A stretch of DNA of 64,000 bases from Nitrospinota bacterium (GCA_016208975.1 JACQXA010000004.1:617015-681014), one strand, 5' to 3'; shown: positions 43,146-53,573, counted from the stretch's first letter. Made by a program: numbers and translations. Notes: generated by a model from the letters alone, not told the origin.

Positions 43146-45977
43146 TTAGACCGTTTTTTTCCGGCGGCCCATCTCTTCCCGCAGGAACCTGCCCGTATGG
43201 GAGCCGGGGGTTTTGGCCACCTGTTCAGGCGTTCCGCAGGCCACTATCTGGCCGCCGCCATCGCCCCCTTCGGGGCCCAGGTCTATTATGTGATCAGCGG
43301 TCTTTATCACATCCAGGTTGTGTTCAATAACTATCAGGGTGTTGCCGGTTTCGGTGAGGCGGTTTAGAACTTCCAGCAGTTTCTTGATGTCCTCGAAATG
43401 GAGCCCGGTGGTGGGTTCGTCCAGAATGTAAAGGGTGCTCTCGCCTGGGCGCTTGGACAGTTCCTTGGAAAGTTTCACCCGCTGGGCTTCGCCGCCGGAC
43501 AATGTGGTGGCCGACTGGCCCAGCCTGATATACTCCAACCCCACGTCGTTGAGGGTCTCCAGAATGTTCTCTACGGACGGGTGGTTTTTGAAAAACTCGT
43601 AAGCCTCCTCGATGGTCATGTCCAGCACGTCGGCGATGGATTTGCTTTTGTACTCTATCTCCAGCGTTTCCCGGTTGAACCGCCGCCCGCCGCACACCTC
43701 GCAGGTGACGTAAACGTCCGGCAGGAAGTGCATCTCGATTTTTATTACGCCGTCCCCCTGGCACGCCTCGCACCGGCCGCCTTTCACGTTGAACGAGAAC
43801 CGCCCCGGCTCGTAACCACGTTTGCGCGCCTCGGGAAGCTTGCTGTAAAGGTCTCGAATGAAATTGAACACCCCGGTGTAAGTGGCCGGGTTGGACCGGG
43901 GCGTGCGCCCGATGGGGCTCTGGTCTATGTCTATCACCTTGTCGATAAACTCCAGCCCCCGGATGGCCTTGTGGACTCCGGGCCTCTCGTGGCTTCCCCA
44001 GAACTGGCGGGCCAGCGCCTTATAGAGGATATCGAAAAGAAGCGTACTCTTGCCCGAACCGGAAACGCCGGTGATGCAAGTGAACACTCCCAGCGGGATG
44101 GTCACATCGAACCCTTGCAGGTTGTGTTCGGCGGCCCCTTCTATTACAAGCTGTTTGCCATTGCCTTTCCGGCGGACTTTTGGCGCCTCTATGCTTCTGG
44201 AGCCGGAAAGGTAAGCGCCAGTGAGGGACTTTGGATTATTGATTATCCCCTGCGGTGTCCCCTCGGCCACCACCTCGCCCCCGTGCACTCCGGCGCCCGG
44301 CCCCAGGTCCACTATGTAATCGGCGGTCATGATAGTGTCGCGGTCGTGCTCCACCACCACCACGGTGTTGCCCAGGTCGCGGAGTCTTATGAGGGTGTCT
44401 ATCAGCCTGCGGTTGTCCCGCTGATGGAGCCCGATGGATGGTTCATCCAGAATGTACAGCACCCCCACCAGCGAAGAGCCTATCTGTGTGGCCAGCCGGA
44501 TGCGCTGGCCCTCGCCGCCGGAAAGGCTGGCGGCTGGCCTGTCCAGCGTGAGGTATTCCAGCCCCACGTCCTTTAAAAATCCCAGCCGCTCCCGCACTTC
44601 TTTTAATATCCGCTGGCCGATAAAAAGGCTCTGCTTGTCCAGGCTTAGCCCGTCGAAAAACGCCACCGCCTCCTTCACCGACATGCCCGACACGTCCATT
44701 ATGGATTTTTCGCCCACGGTAATTGACAGAGCCTCCGGCCGCAACCTTTTCCCATTGCACCGGGCGCACTCCTCCAGCCGCATGTACTGTTCAATCTCTT
44801 CCCGGATGGCCTCGGAGTCGGTCTCCTTGTAACGGCGCTCCAGGTTGCCCATCACCCCTTCAAAAGCGCCCATGTAATAGTGACGGCGGTTGTCTTTCTC
44901 GAAGAAGAACTTAATCTCCTCCTCCCCTGTGCCGCGCAAAATGGCCTGCCGGTTCTTTTTGGAAAGCTTGTTGAACGGGGTGGACATGGAGAAATTGAAA
45001 TGGGTGGCCACCGCCTCCAGCATCTGGGTGTAATAAAGGGCGGTCTTCCGGCTCCAGGGTTTTACGGCGCCTTGCCGCAGGGAAAGGCTTTCGTCGGGCG
45101 CCACCAGGTCTTCGCTTATGTAGCGTTTCTGGCCCAGGCCGGAACATTCCTGGCACGCGCCGTGGGGATTGTTGAACGAAAACATCCGGGGGTTTATTTC
45201 CGGATAGCTTATGTTGCAATGGACGCAGGCGAATTTTTCGCTGAACAGCAACTCCCGCTCGGAGTTGACGTCCACAAGCGTTATCCCTTCCCCCATTTTC
45301 AGGGCCACCTCCAGCGAGTCGGCCAGCCTGCGTTCCAGGCCGGTTTTTATCACCAGCCGGTCCACTATAAGCTCTATGGTGTGTTTCTTTTTCTTGTCGA
45401 GGGTTATGTCTTCCCCCAAGTCCACCATTTTCCCGTCCACCCGGGCGCGGATGAACCCCTTGGCGCGAAACGCTTCCAGCTCTTTTTTGTATTCCCCCTT
45501 GCGGTCTTTCACCACCGGCGAAAGAATCTGTACCTTGGAGCCTTCGGGAAGCTCCATTATCCGGTCCACCATCTGCTGGACTGTCTGGCTGGCTATCTCC
45601 CGGCCACAGTTGTGGCAGTGGGCTTTCCCCACCCGGGCGAAGAGAAGACGCAGGTAATCGTATATTTCCGTTACCGTGCCCACCGTGGAACGGGGATTTT
45701 TGCTGGTGGTTTTTTGCTCGATGGAGATGGCCGGGGAAAGACCCTCGATATAATCCACGTCCGGCTTTTGCATCTGTTCGAGGAACTGCCGCGCGTAGGC
45801 GGACAGGGATTCCACATACCGCCGCTGGCCCTCGGCGTATATGGTGTCAAACGCCAGCGAGGACTTGCCGGAGCCGGAAAGTCCTGTAATCACAATAAGT
45901 TTGTCCCGGGGAAGGGCCAGGTCTATATTCTTCAGGTTATGTTCCCTGGCGCCTTTTATCAGAATCTGGTCTTTCAC
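43146..45977 (-). CDS. uvrA: excinuclease ABC subunit A
   Basis: A 943-aa UvrA. Two ABC ATPase halves: Walker [13 protein letters not shown] near residue 35 and [12 protein letters not shown] near 630; signature [12 protein letters not shown] and [15 protein letters not shown]. Zinc modules CHNCGR, CVHC...CQEC and CEAC...CEVCGG are intact. It scans for bulky lesions with UvrB. Start at GTG 45977 with GGGAG seven bases upstream. Confidence 0.96.
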   Translation of the reverse strand: MKDQILIKGAREHNLKNIDLALPRDKLIVITGLSGSGKSSLAFDTIYAEGQRRYVESLSAYARQFLEQMQKPDVDYIEGLSPAISIEQKTTSKNPRSTVGTVTEIYDYLRLLFARVGKAHCHNCGREIASQTVQQMVDRIMELPEGSKVQILSPVVKDRKGEYKKELEAFRAKGFIRARVDGKMVDLGEDITLDKKKKHTIELIVDRLVIKTGLERRLADSLEVALKMGEGITLVDVNSERELLFSEKFACVHCNISYPEINPRMFSFNNPHGACQECSGLGQKRYISEDLVAPDESLSLRQGAVKPWSRKTALYYTQMLEAVATHFNFSMSTPFNKLSKKNRQAILRGTGEEEIKFFFEKDNRRHYYMGAFEGVMGNLERRYKETDSEAIREEIEQYMRLEECARCNGKRLRPEALSITVGEKSIMDVSGMSVKEAVAFFDGLSLDKQSLFIGQRILKEVRERLGFLKDVGLEYLTLDRPAASLSGGEGQRIRLATQIGSSLVGVLYILDEPSIGLHQRDNRRLIDTLIRLRDLGNTVVVVEHDRDTIMTADYIVDLGPGAGVHGGEVVAEGTPQGIINNPKSLTGAYLSGSRSIEAPKVRRKGNGKQLVIEGAAEHNLQGFDVTIPLGVFTCITGVSGSGKSTLLFDILYKALARQFWGSHERPGVHKAIRGLEFIDKVIDIDQSPIGRTPRSNPATYTGVFNFIRDLYSKLPEARKRGYEPGRFSFNVKGGRCEACQGDGVIKIEMHFLPDVYVTCEVCGGRRFNRETLEIEYKSKSIADVLDMTIEEAYEFFKNHPSVENILETLNDVGLEYIRLGQSATTLSGGEAQRVKLSKELSKRPGESTLYILDEPTTGLHFEDIKKLLEVLNRLTETGNTLIVIEHNLDVIKTADHIIDLGPEGGDGGGQIVACGTPEQVAKTPGSHTGRFLREEMGRRKKTV

Positions 45978-46008
45978 CTATCTGCTCCCGTTTATCGCGA
46001 AAACCTAA

Positions 46009-46014
46009 ATTATA
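46009..46014 (-). promoter_or_regulatory. -10 box of uvrA
   Basis: Minus-strand TATAAT, 32 nt before the GTG start. No LexA-type box is obvious in 45978-46111. Confidence 0.4.
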
Positions 46015-46111
46015 CCACCTGGAACGGGTACAAAGACCTTCCAGTTGTGACTTCGGTTTGGATTCTGTTATCCTGTGGGAGTAGTTCAAAAGAGAAAATC
46101 CAGATAATAAA

Positions 46112-46918
46112 ATGTCCGGTCAAATGGAAACTCCGGGTGGTTCCTCATCCGGCGGCGCGCGTCACGACATTCACGAGGCTGTGGAAAAACTCCCCAGGAT
46201 AGGTTGGGGGGAAAGCTTCCGGTTCCGGTGCCATAGCGGCCTTTCGTGCTGGACGTCGTGCTGTAAAAACCCGAACCTGTTCCTTACCCCCTACGATGTG
46301 CTGAGGTTAAAAAACCGGCTGGGCGTAAAATCTTTCGAGTTCCTGGCTTCCCACACAGTAACCGGGCTGGACGAATATATCGGCCTGCCGGTGGTTCTAA
46401 TGAAAATGGGAGCCGACGGCTCATGCCCATACGTATCGGCCGGGGGTTGTAGCGTTTATTCCGACCGCCCCACCGCTTGCAGGATTTACCCGCTGGGCCA
46501 AGGGGCCTCGTCCGGAGCCAACGGGAAACCGGGAGAGCGGATGTTCTTTAAAGTTGAGGAGGAGCATTGCCTCGGCTGGAAGGAAGACAAACAGTGGCGG
46601 CTGGAGGAATGGGTTTTGGACCAGGGCGCCAACGAATATAACGCCCACAACGAGATTATGGCCAGGCTGGCGTTCCACCCCAGCTTGGGCGAACCCGGCG
46701 CGCTGGATGAACGCAAGGCCGGAATGATCCATCTGGCCTTTTATGATCTGGACCGGTTCAGGCAATTCGTTTTTGACACTTCGTTTCTGCAGAAGTTCGC
46801 AATCGAGCCTGAAACGGTGGAGAACATCCGGAACAATGACGGGGATTTGCTGAAATTCGCCGTGAGGTGGGTGGAATTCTCGGTGTTGGGGATTCCGGTG
46901 ATAGAGCCGGTCTCCTGA
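46112..46918 (+). CDS. YkgJ-type Cys-cluster protein, long form
   Basis: A 268-aa protein. Cys motifs of the YkgJ family are in CHSGLSCWTSCC, then CPYVSAGGCSVYSDRPTAC with RIYPLG, and a further Cys in EEHCLGWKED. A C-terminal helical extension of about 130 aa is absent from the two short paralogues at 28 kb. Metal binding (Fe-S or Zn) is likely, role unknown. It has no clear ribosome site. Confidence 0.75.
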   Translation: MSGQMETPGGSSSGGARHDIHEAVEKLPRIGWGESFRFRCHSGLSCWTSCCKNPNLFLTPYDVLRLKNRLGVKSFEFLASHTVTGLDEYIGLPVVLMKMGADGSCPYVSAGGCSVYSDRPTACRIYPLGQGASSGANGKPGERMFFKVEEEHCLGWKEDKQWRLEEWVLDQGANEYNAHNEIMARLAFHPSLGEPGALDERKAGMIHLAFYDLDRFRQFVFDTSFLQKFAIEPETVENIRNNDGDLLKFAVRWVEFSVLGIPVIEPVS

Positions 46919-46960
46919 AAACCCATAGTAGTATTCAGTCTCGGAAAGGTTGATTTATAG

Positions 46961-47575
46961 ATGCAAGGCGGAACCAGCGGATACGACATAGTGAGCGCGG
47001 TGGCGGTTAAACATGTGCCGGTCACGGTAGGGATAATCGCCATGTTTCTTGTTATGCTGGCGCCCTACGCCTATGAGCTTTATAAAAGATATTACGGCGC
47101 GCCCAAAAGGAATACGGAGCCAAACATTGAGGACCGCCCGGCGTTCGCCCGAAAAGGCTGGGAGACCGAAGAGGAAGCCCGGATAAGGACGGCGGACGAT
47201 GCCCGGCTGGGCGAACTGGAAGCCATATTGGCTTCCGCCAACTCCAACGGCGATGTTTTAAGAATCGCCGGGGAGATGGAAGCGCCGTTAGCCAAGGCGC
47301 GGGCGTACAGGCTGGCCGGGGAGCGGTTCGCCGCCGGTGGAGAGCGCCAAAAGGCCGAGGAATGTTTCACAAAATCCATCGCCCACGCCAAAAGCCCTGT
47401 GGCCGATGGGGCCGAGAGCGCCTTGGGCCTTTCAAGATTATATGAATCGGAGGGAGACGGCGCCAGGGCACTCCAGTTCGCCAGGCAGGCCCTTTTGCTT
47501 TTCGATCAGGCCGGGCTGGCGGATGGCGCCGCGGCGGTAACGGCCCGGATAAAAGCGCTTAAATCTGGCAAATAA
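46961..47575 (+). CDS. membrane-anchored TPR-like protein
   Basis: A 204-aa protein with one N-terminal transmembrane helix (VTVGIIAMFLVMLAPYAYELY) and a cytoplasmic Ala-rich helical part with TPR-like units (AYRLAGERFAAGGERQKAEE, LSRLYESEGDGARALQFARQ). It probably scaffolds a complex at the inner membrane. It follows the YkgJ gene by 42 nt on the same strand. Partner unknown. Confidence 0.65.
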   Translation: MQGGTSGYDIVSAVAVKHVPVTVGIIAMFLVMLAPYAYELYKRYYGAPKRNTEPNIEDRPAFARKGWETEEEARIRTADDARLGELEAILASANSNGDVLRIAGEMEAPLAKARAYRLAGERFAAGGERQKAEECFTKSIAHAKSPVADGAESALGLSRLYESEGDGARALQFARQALLLFDQAGLADGAAAVTARIKALKSGK

Positions 47576-47581
47576 CCAGAA

Positions 47582-47600
47582 CCTCCCGCAAACCGGGAGG
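47582..47600 (+). other. hairpin between the TPR gene and the microprotein gene
   Basis: Perfect 7-bp stem CCTCCCG / CGGGAGG with a 5-nt loop, 7 nt after the TPR stop. It is not followed by a T run, so it may be an mRNA-stability or attenuation hairpin. Confidence 0.5.
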
Positions 47601-47645
47601 AGGATTTCCACATTTCTCCATTAACCTGTTCAGGGGATTGTCAAT

Positions 47646-47729
47646 ATGGAAACTGTAAGCATCGTACTAGGGGTGGTGGGGTTCATCGTGGCCGCGGCTT
47701 TCCTGCTTAAAAAGGCCATAGGCAAATAA
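47646..47729 (+). CDS. 27-aa single-span membrane microprotein
   Basis: ATG 47646 to TAA 47727-47729 encodes METVSIVLGVVGFIVAAAFL and then LKKAIGK: one transmembrane helix followed by a basic end. AGGGG lies about nine bases upstream. The hydrophobic core with Lys only at the C-terminal end suggests an N-out, C-in membrane peptide. It is too short for routine gene finders. Type I toxins and small regulatory membrane peptides have this look, but function is unknown. Confidence 0.5.
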   Translation: METVSIVLGVVGFIVAAAFLLKKAIGK

Positions 47730-47746
47730 CCTGCCCCGGGCGCCGG

Positions 47747-48667
47747 TCAGCCAACGAATTTCATCAGCACGGCTTTCTGCACGTGTAGCCTGTTCTCGGC
47801 TTCATCCCAAACGGCGGAATTGGGGCCGTCCATCACCTCGGCGGACACCTCCTCGCCCCGATGGGCTGGCAGGCAGTGCATGAATATCGCGCCTGGCCCG
47901 GCGGCGGCCATCAAGGCCGAATCCACCATGTAACCGTCAAAAGCCTTCCGGCGGATTTCCGCCTCATCGTCCTGCCCCATGCTTATCCACGTGTCTGTAT
48001 AAACCACGTCTGCGCCTTTAACGGCCTCCCTGGGGTCATGGGTAAGCCCTATCACCGCGCCGGAGCTGGCGGCCAGTTTCCTGGCCTCGGCCACCACGTC
48101 TTCGGCGGGTTCGTAACCTTTTGGCGTGGCGACGGAAAGCTTTATCCCCATGACGGCGGAACCCAACAGCCACGAATGGGAAACGTTGTTGCCGTCCCCC
48201 ACATAAGCTACTTTTACCCCGTCCAGACTCCCTCGTCTTTCGATGATGGTGAACATGTCCGCCAATATCTGGCACGGGTGGTATTTGTCGGTCAAAGCGT
48301 TTATCACCGGCATGGTGGAGGCGCGGGCGATAACCTCGGCCTCCTCGTGGGCGAAGGTGCGGATGACAAGCGCGTCCAGATAGCGGGAAAACACCCGGGC
48401 CGTGTCCTCCGGCGTTTCACCCCGGCCCATCTGTATCCTGTCGCCGGACAGCACCACCGCCTGCCCCCCGAGCTGGTATATCCCCACCTCGAAGGATATG
48501 CGCGTGCGGGTGGAGGACTTGTTGAACAGCATCCCCACGGATTTGCCAGCCAGCGCCGGATGGGCCACGCCCCGTTTGCGCTCGCTTTTAAGCCTGGCGG
48601 TAATATCAAAAATCTCCAGCATCTCCGCCCGGGTAAGGTCCGACAGCTTCAACAGATCCCGTTTCAT
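47747..48667 (-). CDS. argF: ornithine carbamoyltransferase
   Basis: A 306-aa OTCase: carbamoyl-phosphate motif KSSTRTRISFE, ornithine loop and HCLPAHRGEE with the catalytic Cys. Makes citrulline in arginine synthesis. Its ATG overlaps the argD stop by 4 nt. Confidence 0.94.
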   Translation of the reverse strand: MKRDLLKLSDLTRAEMLEIFDITARLKSERKRGVAHPALAGKSVGMLFNKSSTRTRISFEVGIYQLGGQAVVLSGDRIQMGRGETPEDTARVFSRYLDALVIRTFAHEEAEVIARASTMPVINALTDKYHPCQILADMFTIIERRGSLDGVKVAYVGDGNNVSHSWLLGSAVMGIKLSVATPKGYEPAEDVVAEARKLAASSGAVIGLTHDPREAVKGADVVYTDTWISMGQDDEAEIRRKAFDGYMVDSALMAAAGPGAIFMHCLPAHRGEEVSAEVMDGPNSAVWDEAENRLHVQKAVLMKFVG

Positions 48668-49857
48668 GCGTTATTTCCCAAAACTTTCTCCAGTATGGAG
48701 AGCGCCCTGTCCACCTCGGCCTTTTTCACCGTAAGCGGCGGCAAGAGCCTTATAACGTTTCCGTTGGCGCAGTTTACAAGTAGCCCCTTTTCCGCGCAGG
48801 CTTTGACATGCCGCTCACAAGGGTGGTCCAGCACAATCCCTATCATAAGCCCCATGCCGCGGACTTCCTTGATGAAGGGGAACTTCTTCTTTATAGCGGC
48901 AAGGCGCTTTTTGGCGTACTCCCCCAGCGACCGGACATTCTCCAGAAACCCCGGCCTGGTCAGCTCCGCCAGCGCCGCCACAGCCCCGGCGCAGGCTAGG
49001 GGATTGCCGCCGAAGGTTGCCGCGTGGGTGCCGGGAACCAGGCTTTTAGCCACGTCTTCCCTGGCGAACATGGCGCCCATGGGGAACCCGTTGGCTATGC
49101 CCTTGGCCAGGGTGATTATGTCCGGTTTCACGCCGTAGTTCTGCCACGCGAAGAGTTTGCCCGTCCTCCCGAAACCAGTCTGCACCTCGTCGAAAATGAG
49201 CAGGAGGTTTTTGGACTGGCAGAAAGCCGCTAGTTCTTTCATGAACTTTTTACCGTGGACGCGGACGCCTATTTCCCCCTGCACAGGCTCGATAATCACG
49301 GCGCAGGTCTTGTCCGTGGCGGCGTTTTTCACCCCCGCAAGGTCGCCAAAGGGAACGTGGCTTACGCCCGGCAACATCTGGCCGAACCCGGCGTGATACT
49401 TGGGCTGACCCGTGAGCGAAAGCGCCCCCATGGTGCGCCCGTGGAACGAGCCTTCGAAGGAGATAACGTGGGTCCTGTCCGGGCCGTAATTGTCGGTGGA
49501 ATGGCGCCGGGCCAGTTTCAACGCCGCCTCGTTGGCCTCCGTGCCGCTGTTGCACAGGAACACCCGGCCCTTGTACAGCCGTTTTACCAGGTCCCGTGCG
49601 AATATGGCCTGGGGCTCCGTCCAGTATATGTTGGAGATGTGCCACAGGCGGTCTATCTGCTTTTTTACGGCCCTGCCCACCGCCGGATGGCAATGGCCCA
49701 GGTTTACGGTGGCAAGCCCCGTCATGAAATCCAGGTATTTTTTCCCGTCGGCGTCCCACACATGGCAGTTCTTCCCCCGCACTATGGCCAGAGGCTGTCT
49801 GCCGTAATTGAGGGTCAAATTCGCCGAACCCATTTTTATTATCTCTTCGTTGCCCAT
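48664..49857 (-). CDS. argD: acetylornithine aminotransferase
   Basis: A 397-aa class-III PLP aminotransferase. LCNSGTEANEAALKLAR, LIFDEVQTGFGRTG and the PLP Lys in TLAKGIANGFPMGAM are intact. Converts acetylglutamate semialdehyde to acetylornithine. Forms an argDF operon. Confidence 0.92.
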   Translation of the reverse strand: MGNEEIIKMGSANLTLNYGRQPLAIVRGKNCHVWDADGKKYLDFMTGLATVNLGHCHPAVGRAVKKQIDRLWHISNIYWTEPQAIFARDLVKRLYKGRVFLCNSGTEANEAALKLARRHSTDNYGPDRTHVISFEGSFHGRTMGALSLTGQPKYHAGFGQMLPGVSHVPFGDLAGVKNAATDKTCAVIIEPVQGEIGVRVHGKKFMKELAAFCQSKNLLLIFDEVQTGFGRTGKLFAWQNYGVKPDIITLAKGIANGFPMGAMFAREDVAKSLVPGTHAATFGGNPLACAGAVAALAELTRPGFLENVRSLGEYAKKRLAAIKKKFPFIKEVRGMGLMIGIVLDHPCERHVKACAEKGLLVNCANGNVIRLLPPLTVKKAEVDRALSILEKVLGNNA

Positions 49858-50007
49858 CTTACTCCCTGAACTAAAGGCTGTATTTTAACGAATGCCGGGT
49901 TCTATTTGAATAACAAACCTGCCCATCGTGGTTTATTGGAGTGTTTGGAGGTGGTAGAATTTGATTTTAAACGCGGGCTGGCAAAATTAAAACTGCGGTA
50001 AAAAAAA

Positions 50008-51675
50008 ATGCTCGATCCCAATCAGGCCTCGAAATTGGCCGAGGACATAAACAAGACCATCTCGCTGGAGGGTGGGCCGGAAGTCATTCCGGAGCCCGCA
50101 GGCTCCGCTGGTGACAGCGTCGTGATGACCACCCTTAAAGGGCGTTACACCATTTCCGCAAAGCTGGGCGAGGGGGGCATGGGCGCCGTTTACGCCGGGT
50201 TCGACAATCAGCTCCAGCAAAAAGTGGCCATCAAGCTTCTCAAAAAGGCCATGAGCAGGAACGAGAGGGCCATTGAACAGCTAAAGAGCGAGGCGCAGGT
50301 GGCCATGCGGCTTACGCATCCGCTCATAATGCGCCTTATAAACTTCGAGCGGGATGGCGAGATGGCCTTCCTGCTTATGGAAATGGTAAACGGGCGTACG
50401 CTGGAGAGCATTGTTAAAGCCCAGAAAGACGGGCGGCTGGCCTCCAAACCCGCGGCGCAAGTGGCCTACAAGGTTTGCGAGGCGCTGGAATACGCCCATC
50501 AGAACGGCGTCATCCACCGGGACATAAAACCGGCGAACATCATGATAGAAACCGGCAAGAACACGGTGAAACTCATGGATTTTGGTATCGCCCGGGTCAT
50601 CTGCGGCCCCTCGGGCCAGCGGCCCGTCATTGCCGGAACCCTTCCCTATATCGCCCCGGAGATTTTCGAGGGTAGCCCGCCGGAACCCAGGGCGGACTTA
50701 TACGCCCTGGGGTTGACGCTTTATGAAATCCTGGCGGGGGCTAACCCAATGCGTGGCAAATCCACCGAAGAGGTTATCCAGAACCACGCCACGCTGACAC
50801 CGCCCGCCATTGACGGGGTGGACCGGGGGTTGATGAACATCGTTCTCCAATGCGTGGAGAAAAAGCCTAACGCGCGGTTTCAGTCGGCTTCCGAGATGAA
50901 AGCGGCGCTGGCCAAATACCTGGATTTGGGCGAAGCCCGGGTGTCCCGCGAAAAGAAGGTGGTGGAGAGCGAGAAGAAACGCATTGAGGGGGAGTTCGCC
51001 CGGTTAAAAAGGGAGCAGGAAAAACTGCGCGCCATGGAGGAAAACCGGGATCAGGACACAATTTCATCCAGGCCGGTTTATGTGCATACATCCACCAAGT
51101 CTCCGGCCTTCATAACGCCGCGGGAAATAAAGACCATAGCGGCCGTGGTGGGCGCCGGCGCATTGGGCGCCCTGCTGGATTCTTCCATGAAAACCGGGGA
51201 GATGGGGCTTTTCGCCACCGCCTCGGCCTACGAAACATCTTCGGCCATCTTCGTGCCGATGCTTGTGGTGTCGCTCCCGGCATATTTTCTTCTGGGCGGC
51301 CGGGCGGCCGTAACGGGGATTGTGGCGGGGCTGGTGTTCGGCCTGGCATCTTTCAGGATGGGCACGTATTACATCGACACATCGCTGGAGAATGAAGGAT
51401 GGGCCCCTTTCAAGCTGGTGGCCTACCTGACGCTGTCGGCCCCGGTGGCGCTGGGCATCGCTTTGTCCGTCATGACCCATTCCAGCTGGCGCGGCTCATT
51501 GGCCGCGGGGGGGCTGATAGCGCTGACCGCCGTTGGCGGGCTGGCGCTGGTGGAAGGCGGATTCGCCGAGGGGCTGTTCGGATTGACCGAGGAGAACCTG
51601 GGAATGTTCGAGATTCCATTCCTTTCGGTGGCCGGATGGGGCGCCGCGGCTTTTTCGATTAATAAATGGCAATGA
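50008..51675 (+). CDS. Ser/Thr protein kinase with C-terminal membrane domain
   Basis: A 555-aa Hanks-type kinase. The kinase domain (about 45-310) has GEGGMGAVYAGF, Lys76 (VAIKLLKK), VIHRDIKPANIMIE (HRD 170-172) and MDFGIARV (DFG 191-193), all intact. A charged coiled-coil stretch (about 315-350) follows, then a membrane domain (about 375-550) with five or so hydrophobic segments rich in Gly/Ala. The sensor part is thus intramembrane rather than extracellular PASTA or TPR. The FHA proteins at 40 kb are plausible partners. TAGAAT upstream may be its -10. Confidence 0.88.
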   Translation: MLDPNQASKLAEDINKTISLEGGPEVIPEPAGSAGDSVVMTTLKGRYTISAKLGEGGMGAVYAGFDNQLQQKVAIKLLKKAMSRNERAIEQLKSEAQVAMRLTHPLIMRLINFERDGEMAFLLMEMVNGRTLESIVKAQKDGRLASKPAAQVAYKVCEALEYAHQNGVIHRDIKPANIMIETGKNTVKLMDFGIARVICGPSGQRPVIAGTLPYIAPEIFEGSPPEPRADLYALGLTLYEILAGANPMRGKSTEEVIQNHATLTPPAIDGVDRGLMNIVLQCVEKKPNARFQSASEMKAALAKYLDLGEARVSREKKVVESEKKRIEGEFARLKREQEKLRAMEENRDQDTISSRPVYVHTSTKSPAFITPREIKTIAAVVGAGALGALLDSSMKTGEMGLFATASAYETSSAIFVPMLVVSLPAYFLLGGRAAVTGIVAGLVFGLASFRMGTYYIDTSLENEGWAPFKLVAYLTLSAPVALGIALSVMTHSSWRGSLAAGGLIALTAVGGLALVEGGFAEGLFGLTEENLGMFEIPFLSVAGWGAAAFSINKWQ

Positions 51676-51725
51676 TCTCCCAACATTTCCCACTCTCACA
51701 TTTCTGAAGTGATCCGGCATCCATA

Positions 51726-53573
51726 ATGAACCCTGCCGACAAACAATCATTGCGATCAACGCTCAATCCATGGCCCCGAGCCCAGGCTATGGCTTTTTTC
51801 CTGCTGGTGACGCTCACGGTAACTGGCGTAATTCTTTTTCTCTACTATTCGGTGGACATAAAAGAGGCCTACTCTTCTTTATCCACGGATGACAGGTTCT
51901 CGATTAAATCCGTTCTCCGGGGCGTCCACAGGCATGGCGGGGACCTGCTGGTAATTCTGGTGGCGGCGCACATGGCCAGGGCCGTTATTAGCGGCAGGGC
52001 CATGAGGGGTGGCGGAGCGCCCTGGGCATTTGGGATGGGGCTTATGGCGTTTACCCTGTGGCAGGGTGTTACGGGGTATGCGCTACCCATGGATGATAGG
52101 AGCGTGGGGGTAATTTCCCATGCCCTGCCGTGTCTTGAGACGCTTATCGGCCATCAGGGACCGTCGGCTTTCATGGTGACGGAGGAGATAACGTCCCGTA
52201 CCATGATTTTGCTGTTGGCGGCCCATCTGGCCCCTCCCATTATCGCGGTGGTTTTGCTGGCAGGTCATTTCAAAAGGCTAGCGACGCCCAGACTTTGGCC
52301 GGGCAGGGGCATGATGGCCGCATGTGTGGCTGGCCTTGCGCTGGCCGCGCTTATAGCGCCCGCCACAAGTTTTTCAAAAGGGGATTTCCAGCGTTTGCCC
52401 GGAGCCATGGAATTCGATTGGCTCCTGATGGCTCCGTTGGCGTGGATTCCACAAACCCCATCGGCGCTGTTCATGTGGTTGACGGCGCTGGGCGCGATAG
52501 CCATATGCTCAGCCCCGGCGGTTATGGTCTGGCGCGTCAAACGAAAACCCGTGCTGGTAATTGGAAACCGGTGTGTAGGTTGCGGCCTTTGCGCCAAAGA
52601 TTGCCCGTATGAGGCCATACTCATGGAGCCGCGCCCGGCGGACGATAAATGGCCGTGGCTGGCCACCGTTACAGAATCAAAATGTGAAGCCTGCGGGGTA
52701 TGCGTGGGTTCTTGCGGTTTCTGGGCGATGGACCTGCCTTCCAACCCCACCGAAACTATCCGTTCCGCCACCGAGGGTTTCAAGAATACAGACGCCGGAG
52801 CCTTGGCTTATGTGTGCAATAAACTTTACGGCGGTCAGGAATGGTTAGAAGTGGATGGGCTAAAAGTGAAGCTGATCCCGGTGGCATGCGCGGGGCAGGT
52901 ATATCCGGGCCTTGTTGAGCTGGCGCTGAAAGAAAACGCCCGGTTCGCCATGGTGGCCCGGTGCGCCTCATTTACGTGCGACGGCAGGCTGGGGAGCGAT
53001 TATGCCCACGACCGTTTGTTCCATGCGAGAAAACCGTTTTTGAAAAAACGTGTGGACAGGGGCCGGGTGGCGCTGATTGCATTGGAGCCGGGGGAGAAAG
53101 ATAAACTGCCAGCCGCAATCGCGGACACCGCGCGGGAGATGATGACAGGAGTCAAACCCTATGGGGCCGGAGTGAAGCGCCAGATAGTGGTTACTTTAAC
53201 GGCTATCATGCTTGCGGCGGCGCTGGTGGGACTGGACAGGTTGTGGGCCGCTCTTCCCATGGAGCTTGAGACCGGTTCCACAACCAGGCTTATTCTCCAT
53301 TACGAGACAATGGACGGCGGCACTATACGGGTTTTCCAGGGCGCTAAACCCCTAGCCCTTCTGGAAATACCTCCAGCCGCAGGATTTGAGCCTTCCGGCA
53401 TTTACAAGGTTTTCGATTTGCCGTCCGGAGACAAGTCCGCACGGGTAACAGTCACGTCCGGCGGAAAGACCAGCGAAGTTGTCACTAAAAGCGGGCTAGT
53501 CCGGGGTGAGTCGGCGATTATCAGGCGGAACCCAGTCACCGGCAAACTGGAAGCCGTACTCCCCTTACGTTAG
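51726..53573 (+). CDS. cytochrome b - ferredoxin - MvhD fusion, membrane redox protein
   Basis: A 615-aa membrane protein. An N-terminal four-helix cytochrome b6/bc1-type domain has paired His at 68/82 and 167/181, both 14 apart as in bis-His b-haem sites. A further helix pair leads to two [4Fe-4S] ferredoxin motifs: CVGCGLCAKDCP (283-293) and CEACGVCVGSC (320-330). Residues about 355-470 resemble MvhD, the delta subunit of methyl-viologen-reducing hydrogenase, with Cys364, CAGQVYPGLVELAL (C388) and ARCASFTCDG (C413, C418). One more transmembrane helix (about 488-508) and a small C-terminal domain end the protein. It probably links a cytosolic iron-sulfur chain with the quinone pool; partner unknown. 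Confidence 0.8.
   Translation: MNPADKQSLRSTLNPWPRAQAMAFFLLVTLTVTGVILFLYYSVDIKEAYSSLSTDDRFSIKSVLRGVHRHGGDLLVILVAAHMARAVISGRAMRGGGAPWAFGMGLMAFTLWQGVTGYALPMDDRSVGVISHALPCLETLIGHQGPSAFMVTEEITSRTMILLLAAHLAPPIIAVVLLAGHFKRLATPRLWPGRGMMAACVAGLALAALIAPATSFSKGDFQRLPGAMEFDWLLMAPLAWIPQTPSALFMWLTALGAIAICSAPAVMVWRVKRKPVLVIGNRCVGCGLCAKDCPYEAILMEPRPADDKWPWLATVTESKCEACGVCVGSCGFWAMDLPSNPTETIRSATEGFKNTDAGALAYVCNKLYGGQEWLEVDGLKVKLIPVACAGQVYPGLVELALKENARFAMVARCASFTCDGRLGSDYAHDRLFHARKPFLKKRVDRGRVALIALEPGEKDKLPAAIADTAREMMTGVKPYGAGVKRQIVVTLTAIMLAAALVGLDRLWAALPMELETGSTTRLILHYETMDGGTIRVFQGAKPLALLEIPPAAGFEPSGIYKVFDLPSGDKSARVTVTSGGKTSEVVTKSGLVRGESAIIRRNPVTGKLEAVLPLR

Noticed and set aside
45978..46111. LexA box before uvrA
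   Set aside because: No CTGT-N8-ACAG or similar SOS palindrome is visible in the uvrA upstream region.
44880..46202. 440-codon plus-strand open frame across uvrA
   Set aside because: It mirrors the codon periodicity of uvrA on the other strand, is rich in His/Gly/Pro and shows no domain.
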